From assembly GCA_030386875.1 (NCBI GenBank), contig CM059576.1:65099581-65163580 (forward strand): a stretch of DNA of 64,000 nt. The letters are read 5' to 3'. Both the position numbers and the translations under genes were made by a program. The DNA is from Morinoia aosen (taxonomy: Eukaryota > Arthropoda > Malacostraca > Amphipoda > Talitridae). The notes beneath the pieces were generated by a model. That model was not told the origin of the DNA. It ran no database searches and saw nothing but the letters and a program-made list of their open reading frames with translations. This document shows positions 10,455 to 22,200 of this stretch, piece after piece; positions within the stretch are counted from its first letter, which is position 1; each line of letters starts with the position of its first letter.

Positions 10455-12023
10455 GTGGAGGATGCGTCTTGGCTCCGAAAAGAGTCAGACCACCTTCATA
10501 TCAACGTGGCCGAGTTGGAGGCGGTGGCGCGGGGTATCAATTTGGCGATTGCGTGTGGTTTTAAGACTTTCACGGTCGCCAGTGACTCCCGGACAGTCGT
10601 CACATGGATGGACAACACTGTCGACGGCCGCAATCGTGTTCGCACGAAGGGCGCGGCGGAGATGCTCGTGAAGCGACGTCTTGGGGTGTTCCGTGAGACA
10701 ATCGCTGAGCATGGTCTGGTCGTGTCTGTTCGCTTCGTCTCGGCGATCGAGAACAAGGCCGACCAGCTGACCAGGGTACCTAAGAGGTGGCTTAGTTACC
10801 GTGATGGTGGTGGAGCCGTCGCAGAGGTGTCGGCCGTGCTTGCTACTGGGGAGAGTCTCGAGGATGCCATTTGGGCGGCTCATCTGCCGCATCATTTGGG
10901 CATCGATCGGACGTTCTACTTGGTGCATCAGATCCGTAGTGATCTGTCGCGCGAACAGGTGAAGCGTGAGCTGGCTGGATGCGAGGCCTGCCAGCGGATC
11001 GATCCTACGCTGCGGGAGGAAAATCTCGTGGAACGAGGGGGTCTGTCTGTGAAGGAGAGTTGGCGCCGGGTTGCGGTTGACGTAACCCATTATGGCAACA
11101 AGCTCTACTTGTCCATGGTTGACTGTGGACCCTCGCGGTTCGCCATCTGGCGGCGGCTGCTGAATGAGTCTGCAGTGAGTATCGTCGCTCATTTGCGTGA
11201 GGTCGTAATTGAGCGAGAGCCGTGTGATGAGTTGTTACTGGACAATTCTACTGCGTTCCGATCAGCGACTGTGGAGCAGTTCGCTGATGCGTGGGGGATT
11301 TCGCTGCAATTCCGTGCCGCCTACGCCCCAAGCGGCAACGGGATCGTTGAGAGAAATCATCGGACAATCAAGAGGATCGCCGCCAGGGGAGGTATCACTC
11401 CTGAAGAGGCTACATTTTGGTACAATGTGACGCCCCGGAAGGACACTGAGGCGGGTTCAGTCCCTTCGAGCGGTATTTTTCGGTATCGCTGGCGAGTGCC
11501 GTTCGACGTCAGTCTTCGGGCGATTGATGGCTGCGCGCACAACAGCTTTGCTGTTGGTGATGAGGTGTGGGTGAAACCCCCACTGCCTTCGTGTACGAAG
11601 CAGTGGACGTCTGGTGAGGTCACCAGCGTCGTGTCTAAGTACGAAGTCTGCGTAGACGGCATGCCTAGGCATGTGGGCGACGTCAGGAGACGGCGATTTG
11701 GCGGTGACCGGGTCATTGTTCCTGAAAACCATAGTGGGGTTGCTGGCGCCGCGGAGCCTGAAGCAGTGAGCTTCGTTGGAGGGGGCGGCGGCGGTGCAGC
11801 TACTTTTGCGCTGCCCGATGCAGTTGTTGTCGACGCACTAAACCCGGCGCCCGTTGTGCCGGTGGCAGAGCACGCGTCGGCTGAGGACTCCCCTGAAGAA
11901 GAGGGCAAAGAGCGCAATGCTGTCGACAGTGATACGGAGCCACAGCAGGGGGAGCCCGAGCCATTGAGGCGGTCACGCCGCGAGCGACGGCGTCCCACGT
12001 ACTTGGATGAGTATGAGTGCTAG
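10455..12023 (+). pseudogene. pol region of LTR-1: RNase H and integrase
   Basis: A long open stretch of 522 codons begins with the RNase H middle (HINVAELEAVARGINLAI, then VASDSRTVVTW) and continues into an integrase. The HHCC zinc-binding part reads HHLGIDRTF...CEACQRID, and the catalytic core shows VDVTHYGNKLYLSMVD, LLLDNSTAFRS and YAPSGNGIVERNHRTIK, giving the D, D and E of the DDE triad. The C-terminus is acidic then arginine-rich (LRRSRRERRRPTYLDEY), the tail style seen in several gypsy-like integrases. It ends 39 bp before the 3' LTR. Confidence 0.85.
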
Positions 12024-12062
12024 GCACCAAGCACTGCGAGTTTCGTGAGAAACTGGGGGAGA

Positions 12063-12381
12063 TGTGGTGTTGAAGTGTTTGCCGCCGCAAGAGGGCGCTG
12101 CAGCGATGTGCGCTCCACCACCTTACATTGGGATCTTGCCGCCGCTGCCGGACGGCTGCGGCTGGATGGCGGCAGTGTACTTACGGAAGTGGTGGAGTGC
12201 TGACGCGTGCGTTTTCGTTCTTCGTTCGTATTGTCTTCGCCGCGGTTCGGTACTTGTGCAAGGCCGGCAGGTGCCTTGCTTTCGTTCCTCTGGGACAACG
12301 AGGAAGTTCAAACAGCTGCGGCAGCTGATTGGCGGTTGCTGTCGGTGTCGGAACCGGGCAACGTTCAAAGGTAAGCCAACA
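12063..12381 (+). repeat. 3' LTR of LTR-1
   Basis: 319-bp direct repeat of 7421-7739 with about ten substitutions by eye. It directly follows the purine tract at 12051-12062 and is followed by the ATTAG duplication. Confidence 0.92.
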
Positions 12382-12386
12382 ATTAG

Positions 12387-13449
12387 GTTGAGACAAATTT
12401 TTTCCTGAAAAAGTTTAGAGTTATATTGAAATTGGTTGTATTAGTAATGTGATGAATAATAATTGTAAAATGTTGTATGTTTAAGTAGGTAGATACTAAA
12501 AATATTGACAAAAATGTATATTCAACAATTTTCAAAACAGTCGTCTTGGTTGGAGAGTTTCTTTCCGGAAATCTCTGTTTGAATTCATTTTGAACTTATT
12601 CTTCAAACTTCCAAAGAGTTTGAATTTATTTCAAACTCTTTCTTCCCATGTAGATATTAATAAAAATTTATTCCTCCCTTGTTAGTTGCATAATGTTGGG
12701 TTCAGTCACTTAGAAATTTACATTCTAAGGTAAATTTTCTGATCACTTGGACCTTATTTATACTTGGACCTAAAGCATTGTATTCAAGATACACATCTCT
12801 GTTTGTGATGCAACAAATGGAACTGAAATATTTAAAGCCAATCTTATTAAGATTTATAGTTGGATTAACTTTTTTATGGTCCTTACAGCACCTGTATATT
12901 GTACATATATATAATTATATGTGGAGAAATGACGAAACAAATAAAAATAAAAACAAAGACAACCTTTCTCCTCCTACATCTAAGTGATGGCCATATTGCT
13001 CAGTATAATCGAAATAGAATTAGTTGTGGAGAAGTAAAAAAGACTGAGAAAGTTAAAAATGAATCACTTTGTGAATTGCAAGTAAAATTTTGAAGGAAAT
13101 CAAGTTACAGTCTAAGAACAAAACAAAACATCACAGGTTTCCCATTCTCTTGGTATTCTCCTCAAACAACACAAGGACATGGGGTACGTGGGATAAAATG
13201 GAGACACGGTGATAGCCGGATAACAATTATAAGAAACCAATATCTACAAAATTCTGGCACATAGACTAAGCAGGGGGCTTGTGCACTACATTAATTTACT
13301 GAAATTTACAGTTCTTTCTGATTTGAAGTTTAGTGCTAACTGGTCGTAGAGAAAGAAAGAAAGAAAGAAAGAAAGAAAAATGCTTATTTCTTTAAAATAT
13401 TCAAGATTTAAAATGTATCCAATACCTTGGATTTTTTTAATTTTGTTAT
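12387..13449. other. Unassigned AT-rich DNA
   Basis: No gene or recognisable element is seen. Short open frames are compatible with chance. A (GAAA)n microsatellite lies near the right end. Confidence 0.5.
13350..13378. repeat. (GAAA)n microsatellite
   Basis: About seven uninterrupted GAAA units. No gene adjoins it. Confidence 0.95.
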
Positions 13450-13453
13450 TTAA

Positions 13454-13672
13454 CACGTGAAGTGCGGTGGGTTAAACTGAAGTTAATATCCAGCTCAAAT
13501 TTAGTGTCAATTGTTGTAAGAAATTTTGAAAATAGCAAACATTGACTGGATCATGCCTTCATTTAACTTTCATTTAGTATTTATAAAAATCAAGTCAGTG
13601 ACTGCTCGCCGTCTAGCAGCATTATGAAAATCACCTAAATGACCACCAGTGGGTCATGCCGCACTTAACGTG
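13454..13672. mobile_element. piggyBac-like MITE, copy 1
   Basis: The left end is TTAA-CACGTGAAGTGCGG and the right end, read inverted, is TTAC-CACGTTAAGTGCGG, so a TTAA target (one copy mutated) flanks inverted ends of about 14-18 bp. The 219-bp body is about 80% alike by eye to 29791-30010. TTAA duplication and short inverted ends fit a piggyBac-type non-autonomous element. There is no coding sequence. Confidence 0.75.
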
Positions 13673-13676
13673 GTAA

Positions 13677-14554
13677 AGACCCTCACAGAAGACGACCAAG
13701 GTATTTTCGAGCCCAATTGGCCATTATCTTCTTCATTGAAAAAAATTCTTACATGGTAGGCTAATGTGCATTAAAATTTCACAGGGCTGTGGGCATTAGA
13801 CTCCCTTCAGAGGGGATGTAGGGGACAATAAATTATGAATTATTGACCCCCTATATAAATAAAACAAAGGAAAATGAACAATCTGGCTCTTTTAGTTTGT
13901 AAGCAATTCTTAAAGAATTCCAAAACTGTCTGGTTTTGTTGCAGCATGAAAACTCATTGCCTTGTACTCACTTGATATATCAGATAAAATGACAAAAAAT
14001 ATTTCCCATTTTTTGAAAAACTAAAGCCAAAATTCAAAGAAACAAATAAAAAAATGTTTCTCTTAAAAATAACATATGATGGCATATTTCAGAAGAATCA
14101 GTCCACAAATAAAATACTTACCATTGTCCAAGAAATGAAAAATAATTTTTTTCCATATAATTTATGTATCTTACAATTCACAGTGTAAATATGAAATTTT
14201 GCCTGCAGATTATTAAATAAAACCTATAAGCAGCATAATATTACAGTTCAACAAAAAAATTGTTTATGGCCTCTTACAATAAAACCTCATTTTCAACATT
14301 CAAAAGAATAGGAGTAGTGATGTTGCAATACCATTATTTTAGCTGATACCGATACTTCAATACTTGGAAATACCAATACCTTGACCAATACTATGTACAA
14401 CTTATAGCGATACTCTTACAATTATATTAAAATCAAACCATTATAAGCCCAACATAGGTATTATCATAAAATTATTTACTAATAAATTAATAATATTACA
14501 ATATTTACACTTAGGTTTTTGATAATAAAAAAAAACTGCTCTTGCTATGTTAAC
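13677..14554. other. Unassigned AT-rich DNA
   Basis: No coding sequence is recognised. At about 14330-14410 the sequence contains repeated GATACC/AATACC words (GATACCGATACTTCAATACT) that may be the decayed subterminal part of another DNA transposon, but no partner copy is present. Confidence 0.4.
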
Positions 14555-14556
14555 TA

Positions 14557-15843
14557 CAGTTGTACCTAGGTACTCGACCGCCTCTATACTCGACCAAATC
14601 GGTGCTCTACCAAAAAATTAGAGTAGAAAATGCATCGGACCTTGAACAGATTTTCGGTACTCGACTAGCCGAATCGACCCGAGCGCGCTCCTCGGCTCTT
14701 CTCAGCCAGCGGGTAAGCATCAGTTCCACTCAGACTGCCATCAGAGTAAGACGTATGCAGTTTGTTAGGAGTTTTTCTTCCCAGATTCAAACTCTTTCAT
14801 GTTGCTATAGCCCTTAATAATGGGTCCAAAGAAAGACTGTGATAAGGGGAAGGCAAAGAGGAAAACAGAGAGGACCACTATTGAACTGAAGAAGGAAATT
14901 ACAGCAAAATATGAAAGTGGTGTACGAGTGTCCAACCTCGCGTAGCAGTACGAAATAGCAAAGTTGACCATTTCCACTATCTTGAAGCATAAGGAAGTAA
15001 GTGTTAAAGAAAGCTGATGTTGCAATGGGAGTGACAGCAATTAGTAAGCAAAGGCCTCAGATAATGGAAGAAATGGAGAAGTTGCTTCTTCTCTTCACCA
15101 AGGAAAAGATGTTGGCAGGGAACAACATTAGTGAAGCTCATCTGCAAAAAAGCTCTTCAAATTTACGAAGGTGAAAGTGCTCGTTCATTTACTTTCAAGG
15201 CAAGCAGGGGATGGTTTGAAAAATTAAGAAATAAAACGGGAATTCATAGAGTTACCAGGCATGGGGAGGCAGCCAGTTTGGACAAAACAGCGGCTGAGAG
15301 ATATGTTACAGAATTCAGCAAGACCATCAAGGCTGAAGAGTATGTTCCTGAACAAGTGTTCAACAGTGACAAGACCAGCCTGTTTTGGAAGAAATTGCCA
15401 GCCAATACGTACATCACCAAGGAGGAGACAAAAATGCCTGGTCACAAGCCTATGAAGGACAGGCTTATGCAGTTATTGTGCGCCAATGCTAGTGAAGACT
15501 GTAAGATCAAGCCCTTATTAGTGTATCATTCAGACAATCCCTGTGTATTCAAGAAAAATAACATCATAAAAACGAAGTTGCCAGTTATGTGGCGAGCAAA
15601 CACTAAGTCGTGAGTCACAAAAAATTTTTTACAGAATGGATCCATGAAGTGTTTGCACATTTACGTCTTCATTGTTGTTTAGATACACGTTCTTATAATA
15701 TTTTAGGTATTTTTCTTAATGGTAAGAATGGATTAAAATACTTTCTATTATTTCTTATGGGGAAATTGGTTCTGGTGTTTGAGGAAATCGGTGCTCGACC
15801 ACCACCTCAGAACGGATTAAGGTCGAGTACCGAGGTACGACTG
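14557..15843 (+). mobile_element. Tigger/pogo DNA transposon, internally shortened
   Basis: Inverted ends CAGTTGTACCTAGGTACTCG and (reverse complement of the right end) CAGTCGTACCTCGGTACTCG are flanked by TA on both sides, the Tc1/mariner-superfamily target. The interior codes for a jerky/CENP-B-like transposase. At 1287 bp it is about half the usual Tigger length; the coding sequence stops being recognisable just after FTEWIHEVFA, before the second catalytic aspartate, and then passes directly into the 3' subterminal region. Confidence 0.92.
14821..15650 (+). pseudogene. Tigger transposase (DDE_1/CENP-B type), truncated
   Basis: Starting from ATGGGTCCAAAGAAAG at 14821 the frame gives MGPKKDCDKGKAKRKTERTT and an N-terminal psq-type helix-turn-helix (ELKKEITAKYESGVRVSNLA) ending in an in-frame TAG. 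A later frame gives the CENP-B DNA-binding half (MLAGNNISEAHLQK). A 160-codon open stretch (15131-15613) contains FKASRGWFEKLRNKTGIHRV, VFNSDKTSLFWKKLP (first catalytic aspartate) and the PGHKPMKDRLMQLLCANASE block. After a stop at 15611 the next frame holds FTEWIHEVFA. At least one stop and two frame changes are present, and the rest of the DDE domain is missing. Confidence 0.85.
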
Positions 15844-15960
15844 TATATTGTTGAGAATGAATATGAAATCCGTTCGATAGATAAGTGTTTCTAATTGTCT
15901 TGCAACGTAATGTACTAGCTATAATAGCAACTGGTTACAAATGTGGACCAAAACAATCTC

Positions 15961-16105
15961 TCTATATCAATTCAAAACAAAATTAGTTCTAAAATTATCT
16001 CAAAACAAAAATGATTCCAAAGTAAACTCTCAAAACACAAATGGCTCCAAAACAATCTCTCAGAACAAATTTTTCAAAACAAAAATGATTCCAAAATAAA
16101 CTCTC
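15961..16105. repeat. Minisatellite with a period of about 30 bp
   Basis: About four to five units based on TCTCAAAACAAAAATGATTC followed by CAAAGTAAAC lie head to tail, with some variation (TCTCAAAACACAAATGGCTC). No gene is associated with it. Confidence 0.75.
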
Positions 16106-16249
16106 AAAAATGAGTTTGCATGGCAAAAATGTGCCCAGAAAGTGCAATATTTTCATAAAATATTAATGGATATAAGAAAATTTTAGGTTTAATAAATAAT
16201 TTCTCTACAAAATGGTTATCATTTTTGTGTTTTTCAGCCCAAAATACAT

Positions 16250-16418
16250 CCTTCTTCTTTGTAGAGGATCCGAAGGGATCTTGAAAGTCGTTGGACTTCT
16301 TCAGCAGAAACATGTGTAACCTGACAGCTTGTACTTTGGCAGCATAAGCAGGGTTAAGCAAATCCCCCAATACTGCAGCACTTTTCTCTTGAGTCCTCAA
16401 TATTGCTTGACTTCTCAA
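16250..16418 (-). CDS. Possible host exon, unknown protein
   Basis: On the minus strand a pyrimidine-containing stretch ending in CTTCTGCAG precedes an open stretch reading SSLRSQAILRTQEKSAAVLG and then DLLNPAYAAKVQAVRLHMFL and KKSNDFQDPFGSSTKKKD. A possible donor (GATGTATTT) follows. The sequence has normal, complex protein-like composition, is not part of any transposon family I recognise, and sits just downstream of the 3' end of LINE-B. I do not recognise the protein. It could be a retained exon, a pseudogene fragment, or chance. Confidence 0.3.
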
Positions 16419-16516
16419 GCTGCTGTCTGCAGAAGCTGACAGCTTATTGTTTCAAGATAATTTCATTAGACATAGATGTGACACAGTCAAATAGAAAACA
16501 TTTAAAGTAACTTACA

Positions 16517-17538
16517 TCAATTAGCAGCACCAAGGAAGTTCACCAAGGAGTGGAGAATTGTAATTTGTACATGGGATTGATATTCACCAAATCCTAAGAT
16601 ATTTTTCAGATTCAATTCAAGATTAAATTTTACAAAAGGTAGACAAAAATGCAATCTGGCAGCCTCAAATTGTGGGCAGCTGAGCAAGTGTTCAATGGTC
16701 TCTGGAACACCACACTCAGGGCAGAGAGGGCTTTGACACAGGTTAAATCTACTCAAATGAGAAAGAACACCAACATGTCTAATTCTAAATTGGCTAATAA
16801 TACACTGAAATTTTCTTGACATGGCACCACCCAATCTAAACTTTGGTCTGCCACACAATTCATACCTAAATCTTTCCTTGCCAGATCCCCTGACTTGATT
16901 TCCCCAACACTCGCTCCAGTAGTTCAACATTTTATTTTTCAGTTTGCTAACATGCTCCTCATAATTAAGATGAGTGAGTACTGATTTAGAATTTTGGTAA
17001 CCAATTTTTGCACACCAGTCTGCTATCTCATTTCCCATTAAGCCTGAATGAGCAGGGATCCATCGTAACTGAATGCTGTTATTACAACTGTACCAACAAT
17101 TTTTTGAATTCTACTAAAAATCTTATAGGTGGAGTTATTCAAGTTCAATATAATATCCAGAGAACATTTAGAATCAACAAAAATGATCACATTATGATTT
17201 GATAAGTTATCAACAGTATAATTTACAGCCTGAAAAATTGCAAATAGCTCTGCTCCCACAATTGAGTGACCTGGATTCAGGAGACAAGAAGTACATGTTT
17301 CTAGATGCGGCACATAAATAGCAGCAGATGCTGAACCTGACTGTAGCTTGGAGCCATCTGTGAAAATTCTATAAGAATTACAAAATTTACATGTTACATA
17401 CTCTTCAAATTTATGATTTACTTCAGCTGCAGAGAGATTTAACATCAGGAAATTCAACACACACATTAGATGAGATGTCAATGCATGGAGAAATGAAATG
17501 TTCAATATGGGATCCTGGAGGAGAAAATTTAAACTCAA
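16517..17538 (-). pseudogene. LINE-B ORF2 C-terminus: RNase H and zinc tail
   Basis: RNase H motifs are visible in order: IFTDGSKLQSGSASAAIYV (first D), GHSIVGAELFAIFQAV (E), VIIFVDSKCSLDIIL (second D), and near 17030-17070 WIPAHSGLMGNEIADW (last D). The region after it has the C-terminal cysteine motif CPECGVPETIEHLLSC usual in RNase H-bearing LINEs and ends in a stop at about 16517. A stop separates the RNase H from the tail. It would have removed RNA from the cDNA hybrid during target-primed reverse transcription. Confidence 0.85.
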
Positions 17539-17539
17539 T

Positions 17540-19132
17540 TTTGTTTATTGTTTCCATGCATTTCAATGCAAGCCCACTGTTTGGGGGAGATCTGAATAGC
17601 TCAATTTTAGCTGGGAACTCATTGGGCTCTGCATCCAAGAAACTGCAGCTCAAACACCACGTCAGAAACAAGAAATCCAGGTATAATCTCAAAGGCATAA
17701 TGAATGCTTCAGCTTCCGTAGAGGAAACTGGAGATGTCTTTCGTGCACCTAAGATAGATGGCAAAGCTGAGTTTAGAATCACATTAATTAAACAGGTTTA
17801 TATCACTTTCAGGCAGCTTTGTAAGGATTACATGACCATAAGTAAGTTTACTTCTAAAGAATGATATATATATACCTGACGCAATAATTTTTGAGATGAT
17901 CCCCATGAGACACTGGACAATGCCCTGAGAACCTGCAGCCGTCTTTGACTCTGTTTTAACACATTGTATTTGTGGTAAGTAGGTAAGTTTAGGGGAGTCC
18001 AATGTTATTCCAAGTAAATGCTGTTCACCAGTTGTACTTATTGTTTTAGAGCTTAATCTAAAGTTAATCAATGGTACATATTTTTTTAGGCATAAAAATT
18101 TGATACTTTGTTTTATCAACATTTATGGCTAGTTTCCACTGTATCAACCAGTTTGTCAGGTAATTCAGGTAGTTCTGCATCATCCGCTGAATCTCAATTG
18201 GGGATCTCACACTTGTAACTATTTTCAAATCTGCATTTGTGATGCAGTGGATGCTCTCCATCTGAAGCAAATCATGGAGCATTACATTAAACAACAGAGC
18301 GCTCAGCACTGCACCTTGAGGCAAACCATAAGCGAGAATCTTGTCAGATGAGACAGCATCTGCCAATCTTACCTTAATTAACACGTCAATTGTTTAAATA
18401 TTATTGTAGCCATAAGACCGTACGCATGGCACAGCTGATGTTTATTAGTTTATGCAAAAGTCCAGCATGCCATACAATATCATATGCTTTTTCCAAATTA
18501 ACATAGACAATCAAAAAATACATCTTTTTAAAGAAGGCTTGTGAAATACAGTTTTTAATTAGAGCAATAGCATCATATGTAGATCTCTTTCTACAGAATC
18601 CTGTTTGACAACAGGAGAAATTTTTTTTTTTTTTTAAATAATTAAGCCTGCGTTCAACAATTTGCTCCATGATTTTTGAGAAACACAAGAGCAAAGTGAT
18701 GGGTAAATCCCCACTGGGAACCCAATGGTCTCTTTTAGACTTCTTTATTGGACATAAAATCCCCAACTTCCATGCTTCTGGGAAGTAACCACTAGAGTAA
18801 CTTTTGTTAAATAAATAGATTACATGTCTCAGAAATGACCGTGGTGCCTCAGTAAAAAAAGCGCAAGGAATTTTATCAAAACCAGGAGAAGAATTTTTCG
18901 CGTGTTTCAAACTTTTCAGGAATTCGGGCAATTCAATTTGAGAGTTAAGATTTGTATGTTCTACCTGTACTATTGCTAGATTTGAAATGGCATTTTCAAT
19001 TGTTTCAGAATATTTATCACCTAATTTTATCTTGTGTCTACAAAAATGGGCCAGTAATAATTGAGTTTTGTCTGCTGTGCTATCAGCTATGTCACCAACA
19101 GTTGGGCATGGATTTATATGAATGCCCCTCAT
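17540..19132 (-). pseudogene. LINE-B ORF2 reverse transcriptase
   Basis: From right to left the minus strand shows the RT fingers (KNSSPGFDKIPCAFF; YFPEAWKLGILCPIKKSKRD), then SKIMEQIVERRLNYLKKKKN, the first catalytic block VNLEKAYDIVWHAGLL, the GLPQGAVLSALLFNVMLHDL block, and a decayed catalytic box reading TNADLKI where YADD would stand. The thumb region follows to about 17540. The lost YADD and several frame breaks mean it is inactive. Confidence 0.85.
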
Positions 19133-19264
19133 TGAATGTATTATCCTCCAAACATTACCAACACCGGTGTTAGAGTCCAGACTGCTTACATAACTAGTCC
19201 AACTTTGGATTTTCTTTTGCTTATGATTTCTTTGGCATTAATTTCACATTCCTTGTGCAGATGT

Positions 19265-19283
19265 TGTGAGGAAATTCCTCACA
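19265..19283. repeat. 19-bp terminal palindrome of BEL-1, 3' end
   Basis: TGTGAGGAAATTCCTCACA, self-complementary apart from its central base. The gag-pol stop codon lies inside this repeat, so the coding frame runs right to the element's edge. Confidence 0.85.
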
Positions 19284-22200
19284 CACTCCCGGGGGGGCCG
19301 AGAGAGTCGTCGAATATCTCCTTCAATCGAGCTCGACAACGCATCGCAGCGGCTCTGGGTGTTCGCCTTCTCGGAACCGAGCCGCTTGAAGTATCTGTGT
19401 TAGACGAGGAATTCAAGGAATTAGAAGAGGTATCGGGTTCCTGAGAGTAAGGTGTAGCAACGGCATCAGCAAAAAGTTCTAAAGGATAAAGTAACGAGAC
19501 CGCGTAATCGCCGAGAGACCGATCGGCCCTCATAAGCTGCACAGAGCGAGTTCGGCCGTCTGCACCGGTATACAAACGCACCACTCGCCCCAATGACCAG
19601 AAGGGCCTTGATTTCACGGGAGAAGCTATAAGAACTACTTCGTTAATTTTTATGCGGTCTTCCCAAGAGGGTTGATAAGTAGGCAGGTGCCGCTCTCTTA
19701 GAGAAAGAAGGTAGTCTGAAAAAAACGACTCTTTAAATTTTTCGAAGGCTTCTTGACGAAGCTCCAAGCTTTTCAAGATAGAAATACGTGAAGGGCTAAT
19801 TAGTTCGCTTCCAGCTTGAGCCAGAAAGGTGACATTACCACCATTAGAAAGTTTAAGAAAGGAGTTAGGAGTTATAACTTCGAGATCGCGCTCAGCGCCA
19901 TCTCGGTAAGTTAAGGGTCTGTTATTGATAGCTTCTTGAACGTCAGACAAGAGAGTTAAGAAAGTGAAGTATTCTATCTTTCCTCGGCCAACGGCTTTGA
20001 ACAAACAGCGCTTTACAACGCCAACCATACGTTCCCAAGTAGCCCCAAACCAAGCACTGTATAGAGGTATTTTTACGTGTTTGACGTTGTTCATGAACAG
20101 ATGCTGAATGAAAACGTTATCTATTGAAGAGCCAGCTAATAATTCACCCCCCTGCGTGAAAGTGGGAGCGTTGTCACTATAAATAACTTTAGGCATACCA
20201 TATCTATTTGCGAACCTTACAAATGCAGCGATGAACGCATCGGCGCTCATGTCTGGCACTAGCTCTAGATGAACCAAGCGTACACATAAACAGGTGAAAA
20301 GAAGCACGTACATTTTTGTTGATTTGTCCCCCAGTCGTACATGGAAAGCACCAGTGAAGTCTATTCCAACTGCTTGATATGGCTGGACAAAATTCACACG
20401 ATCTCCAGGTAGATCCGTAGGCTTAGGATAAGCAAAGGGACGGACATTAATTTTTTTACAAATTATGCACTCTTTTAGAATGCTCTTGATTAAGGGTCTG
20501 GGCTTAGGAAGCCAGAACCCAAAGTTGCGCAAAGCGTTCAGCGTGGAAGCCAAACCCAAGTGACAACATTTTCTATGGCAATCTTCTACAACAAGTTTCG
20601 TAAAGAAGCTATCTCTGGATAATAAAATGGGGTTAGCAATGTCAAAGGAAAGGTAAGTGCATTTATTAAGTCGACCACGAGACCGAATTAACCCGTCTTT
20701 GTCAAGGAACAAGTTCAAATTTCTCACTAGTTGAGGCACAACAGTAGACTGAAGGTCCGCAGACAGAAATCTATACTCTTCATCAAAATATTTACGCTGT
20801 TCAAGTCTAGCCCAATAAATTTTAGCAGCTCGTACACATTCCTCCCTGGAAACAGATTTACGTTTAGTGAAAAAAAATACAGAGAATATTCTAGCGGTCA
20901 CGCCGACAAGTTTGTCCAAGGTTGAAAATTTACTTACAGGGAAAATCGGTTGAGGGCTCTCTGCAACTCCAGAAGCAGCAGAGCAAGCAATCAAGGCACG
21001 ATTAGGTGCAGAGATGCATCCCAAGGCATCAACGGGCCAGTGACCAGGGGTTTTAAGGAAATCGGGACCTGTAGTCCAGAAGTCGAATTTAGATTCAAGT
21101 TGTTCAACCGTTAAACCCCTGGTAACGAGGTCAGCAGGATTACTTGCAGTAGGAACAAACTTAAATGAACAGGTCAAATTGAAATCGTCCTTGAGTTGTT
21201 TTAGAAATTGATGAATATCTTTTACCCGGTTATCGGCAAATACATTTCCAGATTTGGTCTTCCTGTTTAGAACCCATGAGAGGGCAATTTGAGAATCTGT
21301 GGCAATAGTCAAGTCCGTTACAGTTACTCTATCCAAAGAATTTAATATGGTCAGAGAACACTTCAAGGCCAGGTAAATGGCAAGTAATTCAAGAGTAGGT
21401 AAGCTTTTCGCTTTTAAGGGTGCGACTTTAGATTTACTGAACAACAAAGTAGAGGACTCTTCAGACAATGCGTAAACGCAAAACCCGTAGTTAGATTTAG
21501 AAGCGTCAGTGAAGATAACCAAGGAAATTTTGCTCCCCGAGGAAAATGTTCTGCGGTCAAACAACAAATTAGGCAACTTCCCCAGCTCTCCCTCCTGTTT
21601 TAGCCAAGTTCGTCGGATCTCGTCGGGCAATTCGTCATCCCAGTCCAGGTTTTCCTGCCAAATTTCCCGCAAGATCTTTTTCCCCTTCACCAGTACCGGA
21701 GTAGCCAGCCCAAGAGGATCGAAACATTTAGCAAGCTGAGATACAACCTTCCTTTTGGTAATTGTACCCGAAGGTTCACAATCTACAACTACGTTCAGGC
21801 TCAACTTATCGGTGGTTCGGTGATAGCGGTATCCGAGTACCTTCTCACCTGTTTCTTCAGGTGTCACTTCCAAACCTTCGTCGCGGAAAGTCCCCTGCAA
21901 AGCTTCGCTATTGCTGGACCACGAGCGAAGATCGAATCCTCCCTCACTCAAGCGAGATCTGGCTGATCTGGCAACCTCTGTCAAGGTGTCGAGATCATTA
22001 CCTGTTAAGTAAAGGTTATCAACATACATCATTTTTAACAAGAAGTAGCTGCAAAGGTCTGAAGGATAATTCAAAACGTGTTTTCTGATGACATAGTTGA
22101 GAATGAAGGGACTTGCGACAAAGCCAAACACTACTGAGGTATACCTATACACAAGCAGTTTGTTGTCTTTCATCCACAATATGCAAAACCTATTCCGGTC

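Larger units (their letters stand above)
7421..12381 (+). mobile_element. LTR retrotransposon, Ty3/gypsy-like (LTR-1)
   Basis: Two direct LTRs of 319 bp (7421-7739 and 12063-12381) start TGTGGTGTTG and end GCCAACA. The element is flanked by a 5-bp target duplication ATTAG (7416-7420 and 12382-12386). A purine run AACTGGGGGAGA abuts the 3' LTR. Inside are gag with two CCHC knuckles, a protease-like region, RT with YIDD, RNase H and integrase in the order typical of gypsy and BEL elements; the RT context is more gypsy-like but the clade is unclear. The element is strikingly GC-rich against its AT-rich surroundings. LTRs differ at about ten sites by eye (near 3%), so it is not very recent. It is structurally complete but broken in a handful of places. 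Confidence 0.9.

Noticed and set aside
13350-13378. (GAAA)n as a CRISPR-like or regulatory repeat
   Set aside because: It is a simple microsatellite with no spacers. No CRISPR array occurs in the window, which is eukaryotic in content.
17391-17864. 157-codon plus-strand frame
   Set aside because: It is the antisense of the LINE-B RT/RNase H region.
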